Source: Diprion similis
Taxonomy: Eukaryota > Arthropoda > Insecta > Hymenoptera > Diprionidae
Assembly: GCF_021155765.1 (NCBI RefSeq)
Contig: NC_060110.1
Location: 19,800,001-19,864,000 of the forward strand
Direction: 5' to 3'
Length of the DNA stretch: 64,000 nucleotides
The notes below the pieces were generated by a model. The model did not search any database. It was not told the origin of the DNA and worked only from the letters and a program-made list of their open reading frames with translations. Of this stretch, positions 1-10,486 are shown in pieces. Numbering within the stretch: position 1 is the stretch's first letter; every line of letters begins with the position of its first letter. A program made the translations under genes and the position numbers.

Positions 1-711
1 TCCAGATATATGGGTAACGAGACTATCCAACATGGACTCAGGAAACAATCTGAAGGCACCTCTAAAGAAGTGCATGCTTCACCTGACTAAATCCTGCATC
101 TCTATCACCCAGAATCTTTCTCTAAGCTTGAGCCATACGTTCCTGTCAAAACATGTCCGTCTTTCAACTCAGTCAATACTACGACACCGTGAATCACGCG
201 ATTCCTTCTCTTCCATTTGTTGGAAAGCGTATAGGTATACGAACTGTAGCAGCCTTTGTAAAAGGGGATGTTTTCGGATGGGTTTATGGTTAGTGTGACT
301 TTTCTATAAGACAAGGATCTTGGAGAAGGAAGATGGAAATGGTCATTCCTGGTCCTGGCTCTAAAAACCTTTCTTCAATCTTATTTTGACCAATTCCCGC
401 AAACGTTTGAACCCCATTTGGATGTCATTTAGCTAGACCGAACTAGGAACTCGTATTACCGACAAAACACAAAGCTTCACAGCAAAAATCATACAACAAA
501 TATTCTTGCATCCTGAAGTTATAATGTTTGATCACTAATCAATTCACAAACACGTTAATCTAGTCATGATTTTCAAAATCTCAGTCAGGCTTCCGATTTC
601 GTTGCTAAGGTGTTTCAGGATGGCCCCAAAAACCCTGACCGCGCTCGGTGTCACCGATCTACCCCCAATATCTCGAAAGCGGAAACTTAAAATCCCATGT
701 CTTTGTTTCAG
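1..711 (+). other. Intron upstream of the TPR-gene last exon
   Basis: No open frame here resembles a known protein. It ends in a pyrimidine-rich tract and CAG at 709-711, a good splice acceptor, so I read it as the last intron of the gene whose final coding exon follows. The upstream donor lies outside the window. Confidence 0.6.
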
Positions 712-1043
712 GAGTGTTTCTAACTTCCCAAGGCCGCCTGGCAGAGGCAGCCGAACAGCATGTGAACGCGGCGGAGCTTTCGACGAAGGATTACGAGCTT
801 GCGGTGGCTGCGGCCTCGGCGCTGCGTCAATCGGACCGTCGTGCGGAGGCTGAGACTTGGTACAGACACGCGGCGATCCTGCGTCCCCAGGAAGCAAGGA
901 GCCACACTAATCTCGGGGCGATCTTGCATCTCAACGGGAAATACAAGCAGGCTGCCGCGGCCTACGGAGAGGCACTAAGGCTGCAGCCAGGCGACGCAAC
1001 GACATTGACCAATCTACATAAACTGGCCGCTCTGTTGGCGTGA
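712..1043 (+). CDS. Last coding exon of a TPR protein, probably TMTC-type (partial gene)
   Basis: The exon encodes about 110 C-terminal residues made of tetratricopeptide repeats. One full repeat reads SHTNLGAILHLNGKYKQAAA and continues to LRLQP, with the TPR small/large residue pattern (N-L-G, G-K-Y, A, Y, A-L, P). A second full repeat precedes it (ALRQSDRRAEAETWYR, ending LRP), and a partial one starts the exon (LTSQGRLAEAAEQ). The NLGAILHLNGK wording and the end TLTNLHKL resemble the C-termini of TMTC1/2 proteins, ER membrane proteins with TPR tails that support O-mannosylation of cadherins; this is family recall, not a search. The exon starts after CAG at 709-711, taking one codon base from the missing upstream exon, and ends with TGA at 1041-1043. 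It is clearly more GC-rich than its surroundings. Other TPR families, such as OGT-like proteins, are possible alternatives. Confidence 0.75.
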
Positions 1044-1166
1044 CCAGTAATCATTGAATACAAATGCAAATACAAATCCCTAACTATGTACTATATCCCC
1101 TCACCTCATTTACTCCCTATTTCTCCCAATAATTATTTATCTATAAGTATCAATGATCGTTGTACT

Positions 1167-1218
1167 AATAAATGTACACTAAACTGTACGCCTGCTATAA
1201 TGATATATAAAGAATAAA
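1167..1218 (+). promoter_or_regulatory. Poly(A) signals of the TPR gene
   Basis: AATAAA occurs at 1167-1172 and again at 1213-1218, 124 and 170 bases after the stop codon. These are normal positions for the 3' end of the gene. Confidence 0.65.
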
Positions 1219-3408
1219 GCTTCATTTATTTTTGTCTAAAATATCGTTTTTATACTTCATCTATACGCTTTCACATCGTCTTCCCCTCGTCAGGATCCAT
1301 CCACGGATCAAGAGCAAGAATCGACAATGAAGAATCTTTTGATGAACGAGTGAATGTTGGATATGAAGGTCAGTGATAACGATACATGTTGACGTTTCGA
1401 TCCGAGTGAGGGAGTTCTCCTCAGAACGTAATTGTTTAATTCATCTGTCATAATCAAAGAACAAGAAAATATGTATACCGGTATACCTATATAAAGTTGA
1501 CAATTGACATCTTGAATGGAAAATCTTTTCTCGTAGAGCTTTTGCAAGTACTCAAATATCAATCGAGCGAAGCAGCGAAGTTTTCAAATTCGTATTTTCT
1601 AATAAAAAGATCTGCGCAAGACAGATGCAGAGTGACTTCATTTAGATGCTGGGACGGTATTTTTTTAAATTGGACTGAATAGGGTGTTTTGATGAAGCTG
1701 CAAGTAAGAGCCGGGTAATTTTCTCTATTTTCTGTTTTTTTCTTCTCCCTCTCTTTCTCCCCCACGAAATTGTTATACGAGGTAAAATCCAATTATAAAA
1801 CGTCAAATATTTCCCTCGCTGTACATAACTGCATTCACTTGTTTGCATATTATTAATGTATGGTGTATTTGAGCTGTCGGAGGCAGCGGTAGAAATATTC
1901 AAGTTTACATTTTACGTTACGTCCCCGAGTACATAAGTACTCGCCGCGGGCGCAGTGCCACCTGTCGCGTCCCGGACCCGCTGTTCAAACACTTGACGTC
2001 GGACAGGTCTGCTGCCTTTATTCTCTTAAATCTAGCTTCGTTATCCCGGAAACCCAAGTAATCTGTCAACCTGCACTGCGCGAAATGTAACTCGGAAATT
2101 ATTTGGTCGTGTAATATCCAGTCGGCGTCGGTTAGTTTACTCGTTTCATTAAGGGGGTAGAAAGAAGTGGGTGAATTTCGGGAATTTTCATTTCGACACT
2201 CAATTATTGAATTTGATTGGACTTTTTTTTATTCAAAAGTAAATGGATCGAGATTCGATTACATATGTATATATACATATTATTTTTTCTCTCAACGTTA
2301 CTAATTTCAAGCACTGCTATTGACAATAACGTCAACCGCTTCACTCGGTGACATGCTTCGCGGTGCCGACAATTTCTCAAAAGCCATCGAAACGATTTAC
2401 TTCCAATTTGCAAACAGTTTTCTTGATTTATTTACTCGCTTTGTCAAGTTTTTTTTTTATTAATTAAATCAAAAGTCGTAAACATTCAATGAAAAATCAA
2501 ATATCGTCTTCAAACCGTCTTCACGTTTTCCAATGAATTTCGGATCGTGGTAAAGAAGATAAACTGTCCTAGAATATCGTTTCTAAATTCCAAGTTAATC
2601 GGTCAAGCTGAAAAAAAAATTGAAACGAAGCTCGATCCACATACTTTTGAATAAAACAAACAAACAATAGAATCAAATAATTATTTGTCCAAGTATAAAT
2701 CCTCAAAATAGGCCCACGTTTTCAGCCATCTGTCTCATTTGTTCCCTCTTATCGTTAAAATTTGAAAGAAGATCACCGACTTTTCCGAAGATGAATTTCC
2801 CCAGGAACCTGTTTGTGACGACGGCTACGCGAGCAACTGAAGCTTCCCCACAGAGTCAAGTAGTTTACAATTAGTACTGCAGTTGACTCGTTGGATGAGA
2901 TGAGTAACGCTTCTGAGAGCTTCGAGCACAAGTCACGCGAATCGCGGACGGAATGGAGGTGAAACTGGTAAATGACGGAAAGTTTCGAAGTTGGCTGAGT
3001 TAATCTTAGAGTTTGTTTCGCTACCCCCGGGGGCGAAGCACTAGGTAAGGGGTAAGTTGTACCCGCACGTGTGTGCGGACGTACACGTATACCTACGTAG
3101 GAGAGATTCAAAACAATCCGGGAAATTCGCCCTAATCTTATTGTTTGACTTTGACCGAACGTCGGACGCGGACGGATCGACGAATTCAATCGCGTAGCTC
3201 GGGGATGCTGCAGCAGCCCTGCAGCCAGCTTAAACAAAGGGCGAAACCCCGCGGAAGACGGAATCTAGATCCGAGTCGAAAACGTGCAATTTCAACGCCT
3301 ATACCCTCCGGCAGTTTGTTGCATTATCTATGAGAGAGGTTGGCCGAGTGAGCTCTCGCCGGCACCGCAAATGCAATAATGCAAACGCAATCGCCGTAGG
3401 ACATATTT

Positions 3409-3442
3409 TCTCTCTCTCTCTATCTCTATCTCTATCTCTCTC
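3409..3442. repeat. CT/ATCT microsatellite
   Basis: CT dinucleotides with interspersed ATCT units. A translated serine-leucine run across it is an artefact. Confidence 0.9.
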
Positions 3443-3676
3443 CCAACCCCTCGGCCCATCTGCCTTAACAGTTTTGCTTGCAAGTTGTGGCCTCGACGAG
3501 AAAATCTCAGAGTGAATTGCCAAAGTTACTTCACCATTTGCAGCTGCATGTAGGTATGTATAGGCGCTGATACACCGTTGGTCGTCTACCTTCAGATTCG
3601 CCTTTTTATTTCTCTCTCTCTCTTACTGCACAGAAAAGCTTTTCAGTGCTTTCTAGGTTTTAATCCTTTTTTCGTA

Positions 3677-3678
<2 letters not shown>

Positions 3679-3708
<30 letters not shown>
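3679..3708. repeat. Poly-T tract
   Basis: Thirty consecutive T residues. It may be the reverse-strand poly(A) tail of an old retroposed copy, but I see no recognisable retroposon body next to it. Confidence 0.85.
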
Positions 3709-3710
<2 letters not shown>

Positions 3711-4870
3711 ATGTCGTGGAGTGAGATAAATATTTGGTTGAAATAACCACATTCTGAATATCATGATTGAGTATAGAGGAAAATTTACGGACAATGCATT
3801 ACTTGACTATGATGTAGAATAGTCATATAAACCAAGTATACGAATATTTGCTACTTTATTTCAACAATTGAAATCTCCTAGTATGGAAGCAAGGCAATCT
3901 TTCACATTTTAGGGATATTTTATTTCATTAATAGTCTTAATAATTTCAATTTTGGGTCGCTTCAATACCGATTAGACCTTGAATTTCATACTTGCAGAAT
4001 ATTTCTCGCAAGTAAGAGGTCAATTAAAAATCATTTTTCCAATACTAATGATCCACATTCTATCGTGTCATTTCAGAGTACCTATTTATGAATTTTTGCG
4101 AAGGAACTGACAAACGGTTCGTTCTTTCGCTGTTGAATTCAAATGAGATCTGGTATTAAAGCGTTGTGCAAATTTGAAGAAGCGTAGAATTGGATATATT
4201 TTCCGTAGCCGAGCTGAGAATTTTCCGAGTAGACTAATGAATTTTTCTTCGAGTCTCTGATGAAAATAATATAATTGTAAACAGAGTATCTAGGTAATGA
4301 GGTAATTTTGTCTTGCGAATATTTGACGTAGTTTTGCAACATCGTACCGTGAATTTTTTCAGATTTTACCGCCAGGGATCTCATTAGAACGGAGGAACCC
4401 TATCTTTTTTTTTTTGGAGGAACGAGGAAAAGATAAAGTTACATTAAGCCGCGAGCTGTTTTCGGACTCGCAACGCAATCTTTGATCCCAAGTTAAATAA
4501 GAGATTGAAACCGAAGCGAAATGATCCCCGGTGGTATTCGCAGGTTTGTACGCCAGTGTGTCGTCACAGTCCACAATTAATTAAGTCCTACACTGCCCAA
4601 TAAAAGTCAAAGCCAAAGGCGGAACTTCGAGTGCGGCTTTACTTATAAGTCAAGTTTGAGACTTTGCGAGAAGAAACTTGGGGATTGCTCCAATTTGCGA
4701 AGGTAACATCGTAATCCTACCAAGTATACGCAGCGCGGAGGCCATATGCTCGTAATTTTTCTTTGAAAGTCTCTTTTAATTTTTATAAATATCATTTGCT
4801 TTTACTTTATAACAAGTAACGAAACTTATAATCAGCTTAGCTATTATCCATGCGTTCTGTATACCTTACA

Positions 4871-7800
4871 GAATTTATTGCAGCACTTTTCAGAATCGTC
4901 AAAATTTTCGCCAAAAATCCAAAGGGGTAAGCCTTACTTTTTTGTTCATTTTCGGAGTCGGAAATTCTTACTCTCGGAATCGATTTGTTTGACCATTTCT
5001 GGAGTAATTCGACCATCAGGAACTCAGAAAACACATTAAAAATAGCGTCGGACCAACAGCAGAGAAATGACGACGAAAATTCTCGGTTTTGCGGCTGGAA
5101 CTTTTGATGCGTTGCTCGCAGCCTATTGGGACTGCGCTGAATCGATTTCTCTCGCAAAATTACGTCGGAGTAGTGCCTCAAAGAATTTATTGCAGCACAT
5201 TCCAAAATCGTCGAAATTTTCGCCAAAAATCCAAAGGGGTAAGCCTTACTTTTTTGCTCATTTTCGGAGTCGGAAATTCTTACTCGCGGAATCGATTTGT
5301 ATCACCTTTTTTAGAGTAATTCGACCATCAGGAACTCAGAAAACACATTAAAAATGGCGTCGGACCAACAGCAGAGAAATGACGACGAAAATTCTCGGTT
5401 TTGCGGCTGTAACTTTTGATGCGTTGCTCGCAGCCTATTGGGACTGCGCTGAATCGATTTCTCTCGCAAAATTACGTCGGAATAGTGCCCCAAAGAATTT
5501 ATTGCAGCATTTTCTAGAATCGTCGAAATTTTCGCCAAAAATCCAAAGGGGTAAGCCTTACTTTTTTGCTCATTTTCGGAGTCGGAAATTCTTACTCGCG
5601 GAATCGATTTGTATCACCTTTTTTAGAGTAATTCGACCATCAGGAACTCAGAAAACACATTAAAAATGGCGTCGGACCAACAGCAGAGAAATGACGACGA
5701 AAATTCTCGGTTTTGCGGCTGTAACTTTTGATGCGTTGCTCGCAGCCTATTGGGACTGCGCTGAATCGATTTCTCTCGCAAAATTACGTCGGAGTAGTGC
5801 CTCAAAGAATTTATTGCAGCACATTCCAAAATCGTCGAAATTTTCGCCAAAAATCCAAAGGGGTAAGCCTTACTTTTTTGCTCATTTTCGGAGTCGGAAA
5901 TTCTTACTCTCGGAATCGATTTGTATGACCATTTCTAGAGTAATTCGACCATCAGGAACTCAGAAAATACATTAAAAATGGCGTCGGACCAACAGCAGAG
6001 AAATGACGACGAAAATTCTCGGTTTTTCGGCTGTAACTTTTGATGCGTTGCTCGCAGCCTATTGGGACTGCGCTGAATCGATTTCTCTCGCAAAATTACG
6101 TCGGAATAGTGCCTCAAAGAATTTATTGCAGCACATTCCAAAATCGTCGAAATTTTCGCCAAAAATCCAAAGGGGTAAGCCTTACTTTTTTGCTTATTTT
6201 TGGAGTCGGAAATTCTTACTCTCGGAATCGATTTGTATGACCATTTCTGGAGTAATTCGACCATCAGGAACTCAGAAAACACATTGAAAATGGCGTCGGA
6301 CCAACGGCAGAGAAATGGAGCCGAAAATTCTCGGTTTTTCGGCTGTAACTTTTGATGCGTTGCTCGCAGCCTATTGGGACTGCGCTGAATCGATTTCTCT
6401 CGCAAAATTACGTCGGAATAGTGCCCCAAAGAATTTATTGCAGAATTTTCTAGAATCGTCGAAATTTTCGCCAAAAATCCAAAGGGGTAAGCCTTACTTT
6501 TTTGCTCATTTTCGGAGTCGGAAATTCTTACTCGCGGAATCGATTTGTATCACCTTTTTTAGAGTAATTCGACCATCAGGAACTCAGAAAACACATTAAA
6601 AATGGCGTCGGACCAACAGCAGAGAAATGACGACGAAAATTCTCGGTTTTGCGGCTGTAACTTTTGATGCGTTGCTCGCAGCCTATTGGGACTGCGCTGA
6701 ATCGATTTCTCTCGCAAAATTACGTCGGAATAGTGCCCCAAAGAATTTATTGCAGCATTTTCTAGAATCGTCGAAATTTTCGCCAAAAATCCAAAGGGGT
6801 AAGCCTTACTTTTTTGCTCATTTTCGGAGTCGGAAATTCTTACTCGCGGAATCGATTTGTATCACCTTTTTTAGAGTAATTCGACCATCAGGAACTCAGA
6901 AAACACATTAAAAATGGCGTCGGACCAACAGCAGAGAAATGACGACGAAAATTCTCGGTTTTGCGGCTGTAACTTTTGATGCGTTGCTCGCAGCCTATTG
7001 GGACTGCGCTGAATCGATTTCTCTCGCAAAATTACGTCGGAATAGTGCCTCAAAGAATTTATTGCAGCACATTCCAAAATCGTCGAAATTTTCGCCAAAA
7101 ATCCGAAGGGGTAAGCCTTACTTTTTTGCTCATTTTTGGAGTCGGAAATTCTTACTCTCGGAATCGATTTGTATGACCATTTCTGGAGTAATTCGACCAT
7201 CAGGAACTCAGAAAACACATTGAAAATGGCGTCGGACCAACGGCAGAGAAATGGAGACGAAAATTCTCCGTTTTTCGGCTGTAACTTTTGATGCGTTGCT
7301 CGCAGCCTATTGGGACTCCGCTGAATCGATTTCTCTCGCGAAATTACGTCGGAATAGTGCCTCAAAGAATTTATTGCAGCACATTCCAAAATCGTCGAAA
7401 TTTTCGCCAAAAATCCAAAGGGGTAAGCCTTACTTTTTTGCTTATTTTTGGAGTCGGAAATTCTTACTTTCGGAATCGATTTGTATCACCTTTTTTAGAG
7501 TAATTCGACCATCAGGAACTCAGAAAACACATTGAAAATGGCGTCGGACCAACGGCAGAGAAATGGAGACGAAAATTCTCGGTTTTCCGGCTGTAACTTT
7601 TGATGCGTTGCTCGCAGCCTATTGGGACTCCGCTGAATCGATTTCTCTCGCGAAATTACGTCGGAATAGTGCCTCAAAGAATTTATTGCAGCACATTCCA
7701 AAATCGTCGAAATTTTCGCCAAAAATCCAAAGGGGTAAGCCTTACTTTTTTGCTCATTTTTGGAGTCGGAAATTCTTACTCTCGGAATCGATTTGTATGA

Positions 7801-10486
7801 CCATTTCTGGAGTAATTCGACCATCAGGAACTCAGGAAACACATTAAAAATGGCGTCGGACCAACAGCAGAGAAATGACGACGAAAATTCTCGGTTTTGC
7901 GGCTGTAACTTTTGATGCGTTGCTCGCAGCCTGTTGGGACTGCGCTGAATCGATTTCTCTCGCAAAATTACGTCGGAATAGTGCCCCGAAGAATTTATTG
8001 CAGAATTTTCTAGAATCGTCGAAATTTTCGCCAAAAATCCAAAGGGGTAAGCCTTACTTTTTTGCTCATTTTCGGAGTCGGAAATTCTTACTCGCGGAAT
8101 CGATTTGTATCACCTTTTTTAGAGTAATTCGACCATCAGGAACTCAGAAAACACATTAAAAATGGCGTCGGACCAACAGCAGAGAAATGACGACGAAAAT
8201 TCTCGGTTTTGCGGCTGTAACTTTTGATGCGTTGCTCGCAGCCTATTGGGACTGCGCTGAATCGATTTCTCTCGCAAAATTACGTCGGAGTAGTGCCTCA
8301 AAGAATTTATTGCAGCACATTCCAAAATCGTCGAAATTTTCGCCAAAAATCCAAAGGGGTAAGCCTTACTTTTTTGCTCATTTTTGGAGTCGGAAATTCT
8401 TACTCTCGGAATCGATTTGTATCACCTTTTTTAGAGTAATTCAACCATCAGGAACTCAGAAAACACATTAAAAATGGCGTCGGACCAACAGCAGAGAAAT
8501 GACGACGAAAATTCTCGGTTTTTCGGCTGTAACTTTTGATGCGTTGCTCGCAGCCTATTGGGACTGCGCTGAATCGATTTCTCTCGCAAAATTACGTCGG
8601 AATAGTGCCTCAAAGAATTTATTGCAGCACATTCCAAAATCGTCGAAATTTTCGCCAAAAATCCAAAGGGGTAAGCCTTACTTTTTTGCTCATTTTTGGA
8701 GTCGGAAATTCTTACTCTCGGAATCGATTTGTATCACCTTTTTTAGAGTAATTCAACCATCAGGAACTCAGAAAACACATTAAAAATGGCGTCGGACCAA
8801 CAGCAGAGAAATGACGACGAAAATTCTCGGTTTTTCGGCTGTAACTTTTGATGCGTTGCTCGCAGCCTATTGGGACTGCGCTGAATCGATTTCTCTCGCA
8901 AAATTACGTCGGAATAGTGCCCCAAAGAATTTATTGCAGAATTTTCTAGAATCGTCGAAATTTTCGCCAAAAATCCAAAGGGGTAAGCCTTACTTTTTTG
9001 TTCATTTTCGGAGTCGGAAATTCTTACTCTCGGAATCGATTTGTATGACCATTTCTGGAGTAATTCGACCATCAGGAACTCAGAAAACACATTGAAAATG
9101 GCGTCGGACCAACGGCAGAGAAATGGAGACGAAAATTCTCGGTTTTTCGGCTGTAACTTTTGATGCGTTGCTCGCAGCCTATTGGGACTCCGCTGAATCG
9201 ATTTCTCTCGCGAAATTACGTCGGAATAGTGCCTCAAAGAATTTATTGCAGCACATTCCAAAACCGTCGAAATTTTCGCCAAAAATCCAAAGGGGTAAGC
9301 CTTACTTTTTTGCTTATTTTTGGATTAGGAAATTCTTACTTTCGGAATCGATTTGTATGACCATTTCTAGAGTAATTCGACCATCAGGAACTCAGAAAAC
9401 ACATTAAAAATGGCGTCGGACCAACAGCAGAGAAATGACGACGAAAATTCTCGGTTTTTCGGCTGTAACTTTTGATGCGTTGCTCGCAGCCTATTGGGAC
9501 TGCGCTGAATCGATTTCTCTCGCAAAATTACGTCGGAATAGTGCCCCAAAGAATTTATTGCAGAATTTTCTAGAATCGTCGAAATTTTCGCCAAAAATCC
9601 AAAGGGGTAAGCCTTACTTTTTTGTTCATTTTCGGAGTCGGAAATTCTTACTCTCGGAATCGATTTGTATGACCATTTCTGGAGTAATTCGACCATCAGG
9701 AACTCAGAAAACACATTGAAAATGGCGTCGGACCAACGGCAGAGAAATGGAGACGAAAATTCTCGGTTTTTCGGCTGTAACTTTTGATGCGTTGCTCGCA
9801 GCCTATTGGGACTCCGCTGAATCGATTTCTCTCGCGAAATTACGTCGGAATAGTGCCTCAAAGAATTTATTGCAGCACATTCCAAAACCGTCGAAATTTT
9901 CGCCAAAAATCCAAAGGGGTAAGCCTTACTTTTTTGCTTATTTTTGGATTAGGAAATTCTTACTTTCGGAATCGATTTGTATGACCATTTCTAGAGTAAT
10001 TCGACCATCAGGAACTCAGAAAACACATTAAAAATGGCGTCGGACCAACAGCAGAGAAATGACGACGAAAATTCTCGGTTTTTCGGCTGTAACTTTTGAT
10101 GCGTTGCTCGCAGCCTATTGGGACTGCGCTGAATCGATTTCTCTCGCAAAATTACGTCGGAATAGTGCCCCAAGGAATTTATTGCAGCATTTTCCAGAAT
10201 CGTCGGAATTTTCGCCAAAAATCCAAAGGGGTAAGCCTTACTTTTTTGCTCATTTTCGGAGTCGGAAATTCTTACTCTATGAATCGATTTGTATCACCTT
10301 TTTCAGAGTAATTCGACCATCAGGAACTCAGAAAACACATCAAAAATGGCGTCGGACCAACAGCAGAGAAATGACGACGAAAATTCTCGGTTTTGCGGCT
10401 GTAACTTTTGATGCGTCGCTCGCAGCCTATTGGGACTGCGCTGAATCGATTTCTCTCGCAAATCTACGTCGGAGTAGTGCTCTAAA
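4871..10486. repeat. Tandem array of 18 x 312-bp monomers (satellite-like)
   Basis: The unit runs from GAATTTATTGCAGC to CGTCGGARTAGTGCCYCAAA. The same landmark (AGAAATGACGACGAAA or AGAAATGGAGACGAAA) recurs every 312 bases from about 5065 to 10369 with no indel, and 10486-4871+1 equals 18 times 312. The first and last monomers are the most divergent, as expected at array edges. Variants fall into two main families: GCACATTCCAAAATCG and GCATTTTCTAGAATCG or GAATTTTCTAGAATCG. Further linked differences are GACCATTTCTGGAG against CACCTTTTTTAGAG, and CAGCAG against CGGCAG. Both strands carry 66 to 179 codon open frames that repeat with the unit; most stop once per monomer. I see no known protein in any frame and call it a satellite or a repeated former exon, not a gene. 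Confidence 0.95.
8811..10058. repeat. 624-bp higher-order dimer, two adjacent copies
   Basis: Within the 312-bp array, the monomer pair 8811-9434 is repeated as 9435-10058. By eye the two are identical or nearly so, sharing rare markers found nowhere else in the array: AAACCGTCG in the second monomer and TTTTTGGATTAGGAAA. The dimer consists of one GAATTTTCTAG-type and one GCACATTCC-type monomer. This points to a recent unequal exchange or replication slip over two units. Confidence 0.9.

Larger units (their letters stand above)
1240..4870. other. Intergenic, no gene seen
   Basis: Open frames here are short and show no recognisable domain. The stretch holds a CT-rich microsatellite at 3409-3442 and a 30-base poly-T run at 3679-3708. 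It ends where the 312-bp tandem array begins. Confidence 0.6.

Noticed and set aside
4871..10486. CRISPR array or repeat-protein gene
   Set aside because: The unit is a continuous 312-bp tandem repeat without spacers, in an insect genome. Stops in almost every unit in the longest frames argue against a normal gene.
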